Program-made: the position numbers and the translations under genes | Part shown: in pieces, positions 43,132-55,482 of the stretch | How positions within the stretch are numbered: the first letter of the stretch is position 1 | Layout of the letters: every line of letters begins with the position of its first letter | NCBI GenBank assembly: GCA_902626435.1 | Contig: CACOFO010000001.1 | Coordinates: 1 to 64,000 of the forward strand | Direction of reading: 5' to 3' | DNA: 64,000 nucleotides | Source: an uncultured Prochlorococcus sp. | GTDB lineage: Bacteria > Cyanobacteriota > Cyanobacteriia > PCC-6307 > Cyanobiaceae | Notes under the pieces: generated by a model | Told to the model about the DNA's origin: nothing | Database searches by the model: none | The model's input: the letters and a program-made list of their open reading frames with translations, nothing else

Positions 43132-44418
43132 TTGGCAAAATCTCAATTAAACGTCTCAATAGTAAATATTCATCTAAAAAAATTGGAGATAAGTCAAGAA
43201 AAAATAAAATATAGAGGAATTTCTAAAAGAAAAAAAAACCATAGTGCTTGTAAAGAAAGTGATCAAAGCAACTTTATAGAATCTTTTTTTCCTTTGCCTT
43301 GGACAATATGGCCTTATGAGGCAAAAATTCTAATACTACTAATTGGAATTTGGTCAATATTTGGAATATGCATTCTGGGATCTTCAAGTTGGTGGGTGGC
43401 TAGTAAGGAAATGGGAAATTGGGCTTATTTCTTAAAAAAACAAATTATTTGGACAATTCCAGGCATTGGTCTGTTTTATTTCGTTCTTCATACGAAAATT
43501 AGAAATCTTTTAAAATTTTCAAGAATTATTTTTTATATTTTATTTTTGTTGATTTTCCTAACCAATATTACTGGAATTACAGTGAATGGCTCATCAAGAT
43601 GGCTAGAACTAGGGAATTTACGTCTGCAACCATCTGAATTAATAAAACCTTTTTTAATTCTTGAAGCTTCTAACCTTTTTGCTCATTGGAATCTGATAAA
43701 GAATGATAAAAAATTTATTTCAATATTCTCCTTTGGCTTATTAATTTTATTAATACTTAAGCAACCAAATTTAAGTACTGCATCATTAACTGGAATTCTT
43801 TTTTGGGTAATGGGTTTATGTGGAGGTGTAAAACTTAGCTCTCTTTGTTCATTTGCTTCATTTGGAGTCTTCACTGGATACATTAGTATCCTAAATAACG
43901 AATATCAAAAACTTAGAGTTACTTCATTTATTAATCCTTGGGAAGATCAACAGGCAAGTGGATTTCAATTGGTCCAGAGTTTATTAGCTATAGGTTCAGG
44001 TGGTCTATTTGGCCAAGGTTTTGGACTGTCTATACAAAAATTACAGTATCTACCTTTCATGTATACAGATTTTATTTTTGCTATTTTTGCGGAAGAATTT
44101 GGTTTGTTGGGGTGTACCTTATTTTTAGGATTTTTAGCAGTATTCTCTTATGTAAGCCTAAGAATTAGTATTAAGTGCAGGAACAACTATACAAAATTAG
44201 TTGCTATCGGATGTGGTGTATTATTAACAGGTCAATCAATCATGCATATTGCAGTAGCAACAGGGTCAATGCCCACTACAGGCTTACCACTACCCTTCAT
44301 TAGTTATGGTGGTAATTCGTTAATCGCTTATTTTTTTATTGCAGGCATGTTACTGAGATGTTCATTAGAATCAACAGGATTCATAGGTATGATTAGTACA
44401 CGAAAGTCTCTTAATTAG
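43132..44418 (+). CDS. ftsW: cell division/peptidoglycan polymerase FtsW (SEDS family)
   Basis: ORF 428 aa; GSSRWLELGNLRLQPSELIKP and TGLPLPFISYGGNSL. Confidence 0.95.
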   Translation: MAKSQLNVSIVNIHLKKLEISQEKIKYRGISKRKKNHSACKESDQSNFIESFFPLPWTIWPYEAKILILLIGIWSIFGICILGSSSWWVASKEMGNWAYFLKKQIIWTIPGIGLFYFVLHTKIRNLLKFSRIIFYILFLLIFLTNITGITVNGSSRWLELGNLRLQPSELIKPFLILEASNLFAHWNLIKNDKKFISIFSFGLLILLILKQPNLSTASLTGILFWVMGLCGGVKLSSLCSFASFGVFTGYISILNNEYQKLRVTSFINPWEDQQASGFQLVQSLLAIGSGGLFGQGFGLSIQKLQYLPFMYTDFIFAIFAEEFGLLGCTLFLGFLAVFSYVSLRISIKCRNNYTKLVAIGCGVLLTGQSIMHIAVATGSMPTTGLPLPFISYGGNSLIAYFFIAGMLLRCSLESTGFIGMISTRKSLN

Positions 44419-44501
44419 TTAGAATTTAGAGGGATTTAAGGCAAGTTATCGAATCATTTAATTTAGTTATTTCAGAAATATCTCAAAAAGGTAATCTGCT
44501 T

Positions 44502-45158
44502 ATGCAGAATGGTCTTAATAGTCCTGGTCCATTTACTATATTTTTGGTTTTCAGCGCAGGACTTTTAACAAGTCTTGGGCCATGTTCATTATCATTACTT
44601 CCAGTCACAATTGCTTATATAGGAGGAACAGAGAAAAATAAATTTAAACTTATTAGTTTTTCCGGAGGAGTCGTTTTTTCGCTTGTTGCACTGGGGGCTG
44701 CAAGTGGATTATTAGGTAAAATATACGGGCAAATTCCATCTTATTACACTTCATTTGTTGCTCTAATAGCAATACTAATGGGTTTAAATTTATTAGGGAT
44801 TCTAAAGTTTCAGTTTCCAAATGGACCTGATCTAAAAATACTAGAAGACAAAATACCATCCCTCATAGCACCTTTTACAATAGGAACTACTTTTGGACTA
44901 GCCTCTTCACCTTGCATAACTCCAGTTTTAGCAACTCTTCTAGCTTGGGTATCGCAAGCTAAAAACCCGATAATCTCAATTATTTTCTTATTTTTCTTTG
45001 GAATAGGCCAAGTCACTCCATTAATCATTGCGGGAGCCACCGCAGAAAACTTAAAAAAATTTTTAGAGCTTAGAAAATTTAGTCAAATAATTCCAACCTT
45101 AAGTGGGATATTTTTAGTTTCCCTAGGATTATTAAATTTATTTTCAAATTGGATTTAA
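44502..45158 (+). CDS. ccdA: CcdA family cytochrome c biogenesis protein
   Basis: ORF 218 aa; SLGPCSLSLLP and ASSPCITPVLA. Confidence 0.94.
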   Translation: MQNGLNSPGPFTIFLVFSAGLLTSLGPCSLSLLPVTIAYIGGTEKNKFKLISFSGGVVFSLVALGAASGLLGKIYGQIPSYYTSFVALIAILMGLNLLGILKFQFPNGPDLKILEDKIPSLIAPFTIGTTFGLASSPCITPVLATLLAWVSQAKNPIISIIFLFFFGIGQVTPLIIAGATAENLKKFLELRKFSQIIPTLSGIFLVSLGLLNLFSNWI

Positions 45159-46445
45159 ATGATTATTTTTAAGAATCTAATTTTAAAAATATCAAGTTTA
45201 AAATTCGCTATATCACTTATAATCTTTATTGCCATTACAAGTGGCATAGGTACTTTTGTACCTCAAGGGAGTAATAAAAAATTCTATATTGATAATTTCG
45301 ATAATGCTCCAATTTTTGGACTTTTAGATGGAGAAAAAGTCTTAACACTTCAATTGGATCATGTATATACAAGCTTTTGGTTTTTATTTACATTAATTCT
45401 TCTTTGCATTTCCTTAGCAGCTTGTAGTTTCAGGAGACAAATCCCTTCATTAAAAGCTTCATTAAAATGGATTGAATATAAAAGTGAAAAAAAATTTAGC
45501 AAACTGCAATTAACTTCAAGTCACCAAATCAATCAAGATGGAGACCTCATATCAAAAGTAGATTTATTACTTAAAAAAAGAGGATGGAAAACATACAAAT
45601 TTAAAAGTCATATTTCTGCAAGAACTGGTTTAATTGGAAAAATCGGTCCTTTAGTTGTACATGTCGGATTAATTATCTTACTTGTAGGTTCAGCATATGG
45701 AAATTTTACAAGTCAATCAAAAGAACAATATTTACTGCCTGGAGAAAGTTTAGATCTTATTAATGAGAGCACAAACTCAAAAGCCAATGTAAAATTAGTC
45801 GATTTTTCTATAGAACGAGAAAGTGATGGTATACCTAAACAATTTATTTCAAAGTTAATTTTTTCTTCTGAAGATCTTAACTTAAATGAAATAAAAATGG
45901 CCAAAGTTAATCACCCAATAAGGTTTAAGGGATTAACTATTTATCAAGCTGATTGGGCAATATCAAATGTTGTTTTAGAAATAGATAATATCCTTTATCA
46001 ATTACAATTAAAGGAGATTCCAGAAATCGGCAATCAAGTTTGGGGAGTTTTAGTTGCATTAGGATCAGAGACAAAAAAAAATTTCCTTCTAACAATAGAT
46101 AATGAAAATGGGCCGCTTAAAATTTCTAATGTAGAAAATTTTTCTGGAAATAATCTTTATATCAATGATAATCCCTTAGAAATTAACTCTTCAAAAGTAT
46201 CTCTGAAAAAAATAATCCCTAGCAGTGGATTAATAATTAAAAATGATCCGTCTATTCCATTTATTTACTTTTCTTTTATTTTAATAATTTTTGGAACAAT
46301 AATAAGTCTTATACCAACTAACCAATTATGGATTCTTGTAAATGAAGAATCACAAAAGTTATTTATTGGAGGTCTTAGTAATAAAAATCTAGTTGGCTTT
46401 AAAAAAGAATTTTTTAAATTGTTAGAAGAGATTAAAAATTTTTAA
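45159..46445 (+). CDS. ccs1: cytochrome c biogenesis protein Ccs1/CcsB
   Basis: ORF 428 aa, ResB-like, immediately after ccdA. Confidence 0.94.
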   Translation: MIIFKNLILKISSLKFAISLIIFIAITSGIGTFVPQGSNKKFYIDNFDNAPIFGLLDGEKVLTLQLDHVYTSFWFLFTLILLCISLAACSFRRQIPSLKASLKWIEYKSEKKFSKLQLTSSHQINQDGDLISKVDLLLKKRGWKTYKFKSHISARTGLIGKIGPLVVHVGLIILLVGSAYGNFTSQSKEQYLLPGESLDLINESTNSKANVKLVDFSIERESDGIPKQFISKLIFSSEDLNLNEIKMAKVNHPIRFKGLTIYQADWAISNVVLEIDNILYQLQLKEIPEIGNQVWGVLVALGSETKKNFLLTIDNENGPLKISNVENFSGNNLYINDNPLEINSSKVSLKKIIPSSGLIIKNDPSIPFIYFSFILIIFGTIISLIPTNQLWILVNEESQKLFIGGLSNKNLVGFKKEFFKLLEEIKNF

Positions 46446-46852
46446 TTTTTTTTCTTTCCACTAAATACATCTAACTGCATAGAAACATTCCCTCTGGGAT
46501 TAAATGCAGCATTTAAATGTATCCAGTGAGGTGAGCCTTCATTCACTAAATCATCCATAATTCTATTTACAACTTCCTCATGTGATATTTTTACATCTCT
46601 AAAACTGTTAATATAAAGCTTTAAAGACTTCAACTCATAGACTCTCAAATTAGGTTGATAAATGATATTTAGCTTTGCAAAATCTGGATAACCAGAAAAT
46701 GGGCACTTACAAGTGAATTCAGGTAATTGGATAGAAACTTCATAAATTCTTTTTTTATTTGGATTTTCGAAACAAATTATTTTTGATTCTTCAATAATTC
46801 TTTCACCATATAGTGGGCTTTGTGTCGAATCATTTAATTTAGCTTTACTCAT
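46442..46852 (-). CDS. queF: preQ1 reductase QueF
   Basis: ORF 136 aa; [14 protein letters not shown] and [14 protein letters not shown]. Confidence 0.97.
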   Translation of the reverse strand: MSKAKLNDSTQSPLYGERIIEESKIICFENPNKKRIYEVSIQLPEFTCKCPFSGYPDFAKLNIIYQPNLRVYELKSLKLYINSFRDVKISHEEVVNRIMDDLVNEGSPHWIHLNAAFNPRGNVSMQLDVFSGKKKN

Positions 46853-47030
46853 TTTTAGTAGAACTTATTTACTAAAACTATATATAAAGATCAAAATTCG
46901 CAAAAATCTCGATAAGGTTAATTATTACAGTTGACTAAGACAAAAGCTGTTAAATCTTATTTTTGTATCAATCGCGACATTCAAGATGCTGTTCTAAAGG
47001 GTTATATGTATCTAGTTCAAAGAAAAATTA

Positions 47031-47276
47031 ATGGACATTTGTTTGACAAATATCGATAACAAGCTTAATAAGTCACTTCAACCCAAGAGTGCAATTGGAA
47101 TGTTATGGCTTCAAACACACTTTGAGAATGAACAGTGGGAAGCTTTATCAAATAGTACAATAATCATTTCTGAGGAAAACTCCAAATTATTAATTGAAGA
47201 CGCCACAGATGCAGGCCTTGATATTAAATGTTTTTCTGATATTTCAATGTTGGATGTTTTCCAAAAAAACGATTAA
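47031..47276 (+). CDS. conserved hypothetical upstream of glnB
   Basis: ORF 81 aa. Confidence 0.75.
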   Translation: MDICLTNIDNKLNKSLQPKSAIGMLWLQTHFENEQWEALSNSTIIISEENSKLLIEDATDAGLDIKCFSDISMLDVFQKND

Positions 47277-47639
<363 letters not shown>

Positions 47640-47640
47640 T

Positions 47641-48453
47641 TCAAAGAGTTTCTTTTACTAAGTTTTGTATATATTCTCTATTAATACTAGGATTTGATTC
47701 ACTTTTTAAACACATCCAAGCTAAATATTCATGATTTCCGGCAGGACCTACCAATGGAGATGCTATCAAATTCTTTACATTCCACTGAAAACTTTTTGCA
47801 GTTTCAATAACAGACTCTATTGCCTCAGTATGAAATTTAGGATTACGAACTACCCCTCCTTTACAAACTTTATCTTTACCCACCTCGAATTGGGGTTTAA
47901 TTAAAAATATCCCCTCTATGCAATCTCCTACTAATAAATTACTAATGGATTTAAAAACTAACTTTAATGAGATAAAAGACAAATCAGCAACCACAAAATT
48001 TGGCAATTCATCACTTCTAGATAAAAGATCTTGAGGTTTTAAATTTCGAATGTTTGTTCGTTCAAAAAGTAAGACTTTTGAGTTTTTTCTAATCTTCCAT
48101 GCAGTCTGTCCATAACCAACATCTATCCCGAAAACTAACTTTGCTCCTTGTTGCAATAAGCAATCAGTAAATCCTCCCGTTGAGATTCCTGCATCAATAC
48201 ATATTTTATCTTTTACTTTAACTTCAAGTCTTTTAAATGCCTCCAATAATTTTTCCCCTCCCCTTGAAACAAACATAGGTTCTGAATCAATAAAAAATTC
48301 AGATCCAATTAATACTTGATGTCCAGGTTTATCCAATACTTTTCCATTGACATCTTTAACCTTGCCGGCAAGAATTAAACCTTGGGCTTTTTGACGAGTT
48401 TCACACAAACCTTTTTTAAGAAGATAAAGGTCTAATCTACTTTTTTTAATCAT
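47641..48453 (-). CDS. tlyA: TlyA family rRNA methyltransferase/hemolysin
   Basis: ORF 270 aa; S4 domain + DAGISTGGFTDCLLQQGA. Confidence 0.94.
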   Translation of the reverse strand: MIKKSRLDLYLLKKGLCETRQKAQGLILAGKVKDVNGKVLDKPGHQVLIGSEFFIDSEPMFVSRGGEKLLEAFKRLEVKVKDKICIDAGISTGGFTDCLLQQGAKLVFGIDVGYGQTAWKIRKNSKVLLFERTNIRNLKPQDLLSRSDELPNFVVADLSFISLKLVFKSISNLLVGDCIEGIFLIKPQFEVGKDKVCKGGVVRNPKFHTEAIESVIETAKSFQWNVKNLIASPLVGPAGNHEYLAWMCLKSESNPSINREYIQNLVKETL

Positions 48454-48737
48454 CTATTCATCAATAATGTAAAGACCGAATAATGAACTTATACAAAATG
48501 AAGATCCAAATTCTCTCATACCTTCTAATTTTAAATTAGAACTAAAAAATTACCCATTAGTAAAGAACGAAATGAACGCAAATATTTTTTATATTTAAAC
48601 TGTCTTTAATTGACAGAAGAATGTTACATAAGAAAATAATAATCAGGCAAATATGTTCAATGGCAAGTACATCTTTAAGGTATAGGGCAATAATTCAATT
48701 TTGGTTATAAAGTTTAAATTGATGATTAATAAAATTC

Positions 48738-50033
48738 GTGATCGAGCGTTACACATTACCCGAAATGGGAAAAATCTGGACTGAAAGCTCAAAATTCCAG
48801 AGTTGGCTTAAGGTTGAAATAGCTGCATGTGAAGCAAATTTTTCTCTTGGGAAAATTCCTGAGAATGCCATGAAAGAGATACGTTCAAATGCAAAGTTTG
48901 ATGAATCTAGAATCACAGAAATTGAGAAAGAAGTTAAACATGACGTTATTGCATTTCTTACAAGCGTTAATGAATTTGTGGGAGATTCTGGAAGATATAT
49001 CCATGTAGGTATGACCAGTAGCGATGTACTTGATACTGGCTTATCTCTTCAGTTAAAAGATTCTTGCAAATTGTTATTAGAAGAAATTGAGAACCTAGAA
49101 AATGAAGTCAGATTATTAGCTAGTAAGCATAAAAATACATTAATGATTGGCAGATCTCATGCAATTCATGGGGAGCCAATTTCCTTCGGTTTTAAACTTG
49201 CTGGATGGTTAGCAGAAATAATAAGGAACAAAAAAAGATTGTTAACACTGAAAGAATCTATAGCAATTGGACAAATAAGCGGAGCTATGGGAACTTACGC
49301 TAATACAAACCCTGAGGTGGAACAGATAACTTGTGATTTACTTGGCTTAAAACCAGACACAGCAAGTACCCAAGTTATATCGAGAGACAGACATGCAGAA
49401 TATGTGCAAACTATTGCACTAGTTGGTGCTTCTCTAGATAGATTCGCAACTGAAATAAGAAATTTACAAAGAACTGATGTTTTAGAAGTTGAGGAGGGCT
49501 TTACAAAAGGGCAAAAAGGAAGTTCTGCCATGCCTCATAAAAGAAATCCTATTAGAAGTGAAAGAGTAAGCGGTTTAGCAAGAATTTTGAGGAGTTACGT
49601 CATAACAGCTCTGGAAAATGTTCCGCTTTGGCACGAAAGAGATATTAGCCATAGTTCAAATGAACGTATTATGTTGCCTGACGTATCAATCTGTTTGCAT
49701 TTTATGCTCAGGGAGATGAAAGATATAGTAAGTCATTTGGAAGTTTATCCAAAAAATATGCTCAAAAATTTAAATATATATGGTGGTGTAATCTTTAGTC
49801 AGAAAGTTTTACTTTTACTTGTAGAAAAAGGCTTGTCTAGAGAAAAAGCTTATAGCTTAGTACAAAAAAATGCGCATCTGGCCTGGAATACTCAGAATGG
49901 GGATTTCAAACAAAATATAGAGAGAGATAATGAAATAATGGATTTTATTGATCAAAGTGACTTAGAAGAATGTTTTAATCCTTCAATTCATCTCAATAAT
50001 TTAAGTGTAATATGGGAGAAGTTAGGTATCTAG
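48738..50033 (+). CDS. purB: adenylosuccinate lyase (GTG start)
   Basis: ORF 431 aa; GSSAMPHKRNP. Confidence 0.98.
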   Translation: MIERYTLPEMGKIWTESSKFQSWLKVEIAACEANFSLGKIPENAMKEIRSNAKFDESRITEIEKEVKHDVIAFLTSVNEFVGDSGRYIHVGMTSSDVLDTGLSLQLKDSCKLLLEEIENLENEVRLLASKHKNTLMIGRSHAIHGEPISFGFKLAGWLAEIIRNKKRLLTLKESIAIGQISGAMGTYANTNPEVEQITCDLLGLKPDTASTQVISRDRHAEYVQTIALVGASLDRFATEIRNLQRTDVLEVEEGFTKGQKGSSAMPHKRNPIRSERVSGLARILRSYVITALENVPLWHERDISHSSNERIMLPDVSICLHFMLREMKDIVSHLEVYPKNMLKNLNIYGGVIFSQKVLLLLVEKGLSREKAYSLVQKNAHLAWNTQNGDFKQNIERDNEIMDFIDQSDLEECFNPSIHLNNLSVIWEKLGI

Positions 50034-50081
50034 GATTACTGAAAACCTTATCCAAATGAAACCAGTGTTTTCAGAGGAATA

Positions 50082-51467
50082 ATGACAAAAAAATTTAGGA
50101 TTGAAAAAGATAGTATGGGAACAATAGAGGTTCCATTAGAGGCTTTGTGGGGTGCTCAAACACAAAGATCGATAATAAATTTTTCTGTTGGAGAAGAATT
50201 AATTCCAATTGAGTTAATTTATTCACTCACTCTCATAAAAAAGGCTGCTGCAATTGCAAATTTCAATCTAGGGTTAATAGATAAAAGGAAAAAAGATTTA
50301 ATTGTAGAGGCATGTACAGAAATACTTGATGGGCTTCATGATTCACAGTTTCCCTTAAAGGTTTGGCAAACAGGTAGTGGCACGCAAACAAATATGAATG
50401 TAAATGAGGTAATTTCAAATATTGCAGCATTAAAAACAAATTCAGAGCTTGGTAGTCATCAACCAATTCATCCGAATGATGATGTAAATAAATCTCAGTC
50501 AACTAATGATACTTTTCCTGCTGCTATTCAAATATCTGTTGTTAATGAAATAATCAAAAATTTAGTTCCAACTATCAGAGAATTTACAAAGATCCTTGAT
50601 AAAAAAAGTGAAAAATGGAAAGACCTTATAAAGATAGGAAGAACCCATTTTCAAGATGCAGTGCCCCTTACTTTTGGGCAAGAAATATCAGGATGGTCAG
50701 AGCAACTTAAAGATGCTGAGAATGCAATTATTATGAGTCTGAATGAATTGTATTTCTTACCTCTGGGAGGAACTGCAGTTGGTACAGGTATTAATTGTCC
50801 AAAAGGATTTTGTGAAGATTCAATAAAATCAATTTCCGATGATACTAATCTAATGTTCTATAAATCAAAAAATAATTTTTCTATAATGGCTTCGCACGAT
50901 CGTCTAGCCCAAGTAATGAGTCAGATAAAAATATTAGCTGGTGCATTATTTAAAATTTCAAATGATATAAAAATTCTATCTTCTGGTCCAAGATCAGGAA
51001 TATATGAATTAATTATCCCTCAAAATGAACCCGGAAGTTCTATCATGCCGGGCAAAGTAAATCCGACTCAATGCGAAGCCTTATCAATGGTTTGCACTCA
51101 GATAATGGGTCTTGAATATGCAGTTTCAATGGCAAATTCTAACGGCACTTTACAGATGAATGAATACAAGCCTCTTATTGGATTTAATATTCTTACAAGT
51201 TTAAAATTAATTAAAAATGCAATAGAAAACTTCAGAACAAAATTAGTTGATGGGATGGAACCTAATCAAAAGAATATGAAGTTAAATTTAGAAAATTCAC
51301 TAATGTTGGTTACAGCCATAGTGCCAAAAGTTGGCTATGAAAAAGCAGCTGAAATTGCAAACCTTGCCTTCAAAGAATCATTAAATTTAAAAGAGGCAAC
51401 ACTTAAATTAGGTTATTTAAAAGAAGATGAATTGGATAAAGCAATGAATATTAATTCAATGATTTGA
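50082..51467 (+). CDS. fumC: class II fumarate hydratase
   Basis: ORF 461 aa; GSSIMPGKVNPTQCE. Confidence 0.98.
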   Translation: MTKKFRIEKDSMGTIEVPLEALWGAQTQRSIINFSVGEELIPIELIYSLTLIKKAAAIANFNLGLIDKRKKDLIVEACTEILDGLHDSQFPLKVWQTGSGTQTNMNVNEVISNIAALKTNSELGSHQPIHPNDDVNKSQSTNDTFPAAIQISVVNEIIKNLVPTIREFTKILDKKSEKWKDLIKIGRTHFQDAVPLTFGQEISGWSEQLKDAENAIIMSLNELYFLPLGGTAVGTGINCPKGFCEDSIKSISDDTNLMFYKSKNNFSIMASHDRLAQVMSQIKILAGALFKISNDIKILSSGPRSGIYELIIPQNEPGSSIMPGKVNPTQCEALSMVCTQIMGLEYAVSMANSNGTLQMNEYKPLIGFNILTSLKLIKNAIENFRTKLVDGMEPNQKNMKLNLENSLMLVTAIVPKVGYEKAAEIANLAFKESLNLKEATLKLGYLKEDELDKAMNINSMI

Positions 51468-51476
51468 TTCAAAAAT

Positions 51477-54203
51477 TTAAGAATTATTGTCAATTCTTTT
51501 TGTTGCAGGATTAATATCTTCAGATACTTTTATAAGATCATTAGATTCAGAAACAGGAAAACGATTAATAGCTTTTAATGCTAGCTTTGCTTTACTTTTT
51601 AATTTATTACTAACACCAATACAATATTGTACTTGAGAAAGGACATCAATTGATCTTCTAATAATCTTAACTACATCGCCTTCATCTAATGAAGTATTAA
51701 AAACCAAATCTTTCCATTTTTTTCCTTTTGCCCATTCAGAAATAATCCCAGTCAATTCTATTTCTAAATAGATAGGAATTTCAATATGAAACTTATTTTG
51801 TTGACAAGCGACTAATTTTCTTAAACCATCTAATTCATTAAAAACATCTATTACCTTTAAAGAAGGCTTGAAATTACACCAAAGATTAGGCCTCCTTACA
51901 TCTACACATATAGCTTGAATAATTGCAGCTAACTCAGGAGGATCTAAATCATCCAAATAACCACTAACTAAAACAAGACCAATCCATAATTCATTTTCAC
52001 TTCTTATTGCACCAACTGTTTGTCCAACTTCTGTCAATTTCAAATCATTTAAACAACCAAAATGATTCAAAATTTTAATCAAGTCGGTAAAAGTTCTCCA
52101 GTTATGATTTTCTTTATCATCAAGAAGCTTTTTTCTCATATTTATTTCTTGTTCAACATCAACAATTCTTTTTCTATATTTCTTTAATTTTCTGGAGTCT
52201 CCAAATCTATGTGCGGAATGATTAGTGACGGTTTCTTCTAAATTATTAATTTGTTGCTGTTGTGCCAAAACTTCCGTTGTCAGATCATATTGTGGAGTTT
52301 GTAAATCATTTTTTTTAGAAACTTCCATAATTCGATCCGCAAAACACTGCGTCATATCATCTCCCCTAAATACCTCTCCTGAGAAATACATCTTTGGTGC
52401 TTCAAGTCCAAAGACATCAATTGTATCCAAATCATTAAAAATACTTACTATGTATGAGGGTTTTATAAGAATAAATAAATTATCAATTGTCAAACACAAT
52501 AAACTCTTAATTTTTTGGGATTCATATATTTTCTTACAAATTAATCCTGGAACAATTTTTCTTTTAATTTGAGGAGCTTTGATTGAAATTAAGCTTCCAT
52601 CTTTAATATATGGGAGTGCATTAGTGATCTCTTCTGATAATTTTTCTGCTGCTTGTTTTTCTAAAATTTTCAAGAGTCTTCTCTCTTCTTTAAGACGATT
52701 TTTTAACTTTTCGTAGTCATCAAAATCTTTCCATGAAACGTTAGATGTAATTTTTTTTAATTCAATTAAATCCTTATCTAAATTTTCAAGAATTACATTC
52801 TCACCTGAGGATTGACCTAAATATAAAAAACTACCAAAACTTCTTTTAATTAATTCTTTAGACTTCTCTAAAGTATAACTTTGTAAAAGATTAAGTACCA
52901 TTCCATAGCTAGGCGTGAATTGACTCTCTAAAGAATTTGGTTTGCTAATAGCTAGTACACTTGCTTCTTTAGCACCTTCGAATCTTGTTTGTAATGTAAC
53001 AACATATCCTTGGGTATCTTTTCCTCTTCTTCCAGCTCTTCCTGACATTTGCAAAAATTCACTGCTAAATAATAATCTATGTCCATCTTCTGTTCTTTTT
53101 GATAAAGAAGAAATAATAGTTGTTCTTGCGGGCATATTAATTCCTGCAGCGAGCGTTTCAGTTGCAAAAACAACTTTTATCAAACCTTGCTGAAATAATT
53201 CCTCAACCAATTCTTTCCATGCAGGCAATAATCCAGCATGATGAGATGCAATACCGCGTTTTAATGCCTCATATTGAGATTTATCTTTAATTGCCTCTTG
53301 ATTATTTTTAAGATAAACTTCTAATTTTTGGGATATTATATATGATTCTGAATAACTTACTAAAGTTAAATCTTTTATAGTCTCAATAGCCTTGTCACAT
53401 CCTCTTCTACTAAAAATAAAATAAATAGCTGGCAACATATTTCTTTCAGCTAATTTCGAGATCACAAAGCCAATTGAGGGAGACTTTGGTTGCATTATCC
53501 TACCCACTTTCCCTCTCATTTTCTGGCCTTTAGGAGCTCTCCAAACCTTACAGTTTGGATGAATTCCATTACCCTTATTATTTAAAAGTGGATGGAGGCC
53601 TTTGATACTACAAAAAATAAAATTAAGTGGGACTGGTCTCTTATCACTATTAATTAGAACAGTGGGTCCATGAACTTTTTCTATCCAATTTTGTAGTTGA
53701 TCTGCATTAGCTATTGTTGCTGATAAAGCTATTATTTGAATTCTAGTAGGGCAATGGATTATAGTCTCTTCCCAAACTGTGCCTCTTTGAGGGTCATTCA
53801 TGTAATGACATTCATCAAGAATTACAGATTCTAAATTTTCTAAGGGATCATCAAGTTCATCAAATTCGCCATAAAGCATGTTCCTAAAAATCTCAGTCGT
53901 CATGACTAAGATTGGCGCTTCTCTATTTATGCTTATATCTCCAGTTAAAAGACCAACTTTATTCTGACCATATTGATTAGCAAAATCTCTAAACTTTTGG
54001 TTTGATAGAGCCTTTAAAGGTGTTGTATAAAAAACTCTGCTGTCATGAGATAAACCTCTATAAATAGCAAATTCACCTATCAATGTTTTACCTGAACCCG
54101 TCGGTGCCGTTAAAACAACAGAATTTCCGCTATTAATAGCTTGTATTGCCTCTAATTGGAAATCATCTAGCGGAAAAGGGAAATATTCCTCTAAATTAAG
54201 CAA
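51477..54203 (-). CDS. Ski2/Mtr4-like superfamily II helicase
   Basis: ORF 908 aa; TAPTGSGKT, DECHYM, QMSGRAGRRG. Confidence 0.95.
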   Translation of the reverse strand: MLNLEEYFPFPLDDFQLEAIQAINSGNSVVLTAPTGSGKTLIGEFAIYRGLSHDSRVFYTTPLKALSNQKFRDFANQYGQNKVGLLTGDISINREAPILVMTTEIFRNMLYGEFDELDDPLENLESVILDECHYMNDPQRGTVWEETIIHCPTRIQIIALSATIANADQLQNWIEKVHGPTVLINSDKRPVPLNFIFCSIKGLHPLLNNKGNGIHPNCKVWRAPKGQKMRGKVGRIMQPKSPSIGFVISKLAERNMLPAIYFIFSRRGCDKAIETIKDLTLVSYSESYIISQKLEVYLKNNQEAIKDKSQYEALKRGIASHHAGLLPAWKELVEELFQQGLIKVVFATETLAAGINMPARTTIISSLSKRTEDGHRLLFSSEFLQMSGRAGRRGKDTQGYVVTLQTRFEGAKEASVLAISKPNSLESQFTPSYGMVLNLLQSYTLEKSKELIKRSFGSFLYLGQSSGENVILENLDKDLIELKKITSNVSWKDFDDYEKLKNRLKEERRLLKILEKQAAEKLSEEITNALPYIKDGSLISIKAPQIKRKIVPGLICKKIYESQKIKSLLCLTIDNLFILIKPSYIVSIFNDLDTIDVFGLEAPKMYFSGEVFRGDDMTQCFADRIMEVSKKNDLQTPQYDLTTEVLAQQQQINNLEETVTNHSAHRFGDSRKLKKYRKRIVDVEQEINMRKKLLDDKENHNWRTFTDLIKILNHFGCLNDLKLTEVGQTVGAIRSENELWIGLVLVSGYLDDLDPPELAAIIQAICVDVRRPNLWCNFKPSLKVIDVFNELDGLRKLVACQQNKFHIEIPIYLEIELTGIISEWAKGKKWKDLVFNTSLDEGDVVKIIRRSIDVLSQVQYCIGVSNKLKSKAKLALKAINRFPVSESNDLIKVSEDINPATKRIDNNS

Positions 54204-54342
54204 TAATTGTGATTGAAGAGAGGATGAGTTAACTTCTTAATATATGATCTATATAGATATTAATAAACAAAAAATACCTTGCAAACTTTAATAGTAAATC
54301 TAAATCTTTTTAATTAAATCCAATATATTTTATTTTGTCAAA

Positions 54343-55482
54343 ATGAAAAAAATAAAAATTCCAAAAAATAGAGTCCGTAAATTAATAACATTTTCTTTAG
54401 GTAAAAAACCATTCGAACTTCTAACTTTAAATTCACAAAATAAAAAACTTATAGACTTATGCAGTAATGATTATTTTGGATTAAGTAGAGACAAGGATTT
54501 AATAAAAGCTGCTTACGAAACAAGCCTTTTAGAAGGTATTGGTTCAGGAAGCTCTAGGTTTATTACAGGTTCAAGACCAATACATAGATTATTAGAAACA
54601 GAACTTGCCAAGTGGCTTGATCAAGGGAAAGTATTGCTTTTCCCAAGCGGATTTCAAGCAAATATAGCCGCTATCCAAGCTTTAGCAAATAGAAATAGTA
54701 TCGTAATAGCAGATAAATTGATCCATAACTCTTTATTGGTGGGAGTCAAAGCTGCTCAAGCAAAACTGGTGCGATTTTCACACAATAATTTAAAAGATTT
54801 AGAAGATAAAATTATTAAATCTAACCCCACAAAAAATTCCATTTTAGTTGTTGTTGAATCTCTTTATAGCATGGAAGGATCAATTGCTCCGCTAAGAGAA
54901 ATAACACAAATTTGCAAAAAAAATAGTGTTCAATTATTAGTTGACGAAGCTCATGCAATTGGGATCTTGGGCCCTGAAGGCAGGGGTTTAAGTTTTAATT
55001 GCCGTTCGGATATAACTATGATTACTGGAACTTTTGGAAAAGCATTTGGAAGTGGTGGAGCTTTCATAGCTTCGAATTCAGAAATTGGTGAATATCTTAT
55101 ACAAACAAGTGGTGCATTTAGATACACAACCGCGCTTGCTCCATCTTTAGCTGCTGGAGCATTAGAAGGTTTAAAAAAAATTTTAGAAAATAAAGAATGG
55201 GGTTATGATTTGTTATCCTCTGCGAAGGTATGGAAAGATGAAATTATTAGAAACTTTAGTTTTCCGGTTCAAGGAGATTCTCACATTTTATCTATTATTG
55301 TTGGCCAAGAAGAGAAGGCCACTTATCTACAAAAATATCTCGAAAAAAATGGTTTTTTAGCAATTGCAATAAGACCTCCAACTGTACCTGTAGGGCAATC
55401 AAGAATTAGAATAACAATAAGAAGAAACTTAGATTTTAATCTGCTAAAGAATTTCATTGCAGTTTTAAAAGAGTTTAAATGA
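54343..55482 (+). CDS. bioF: 8-amino-7-oxononanoate synthase
   Basis: ORF 379 aa; alpha-oxoamine synthase motifs, biotin cluster. Confidence 0.95.
   Translation: MKKIKIPKNRVRKLITFSLGKKPFELLTLNSQNKKLIDLCSNDYFGLSRDKDLIKAAYETSLLEGIGSGSSRFITGSRPIHRLLETELAKWLDQGKVLLFPSGFQANIAAIQALANRNSIVIADKLIHNSLLVGVKAAQAKLVRFSHNNLKDLEDKIIKSNPTKNSILVVVESLYSMEGSIAPLREITQICKKNSVQLLVDEAHAIGILGPEGRGLSFNCRSDITMITGTFGKAFGSGGAFIASNSEIGEYLIQTSGAFRYTTALAPSLAAGALEGLKKILENKEWGYDLLSSAKVWKDEIIRNFSFPVQGDSHILSIIVGQEEKATYLQKYLEKNGFLAIAIRPPTVPVGQSRIRITIRRNLDFNLLKNFIAVLKEFK

Noticed and set aside
52225-53193. Plus-strand ORFs opposite the Ski2-like helicase
   Set aside because: Antisense shadows with Cys/Ser-rich, non-protein-like composition.
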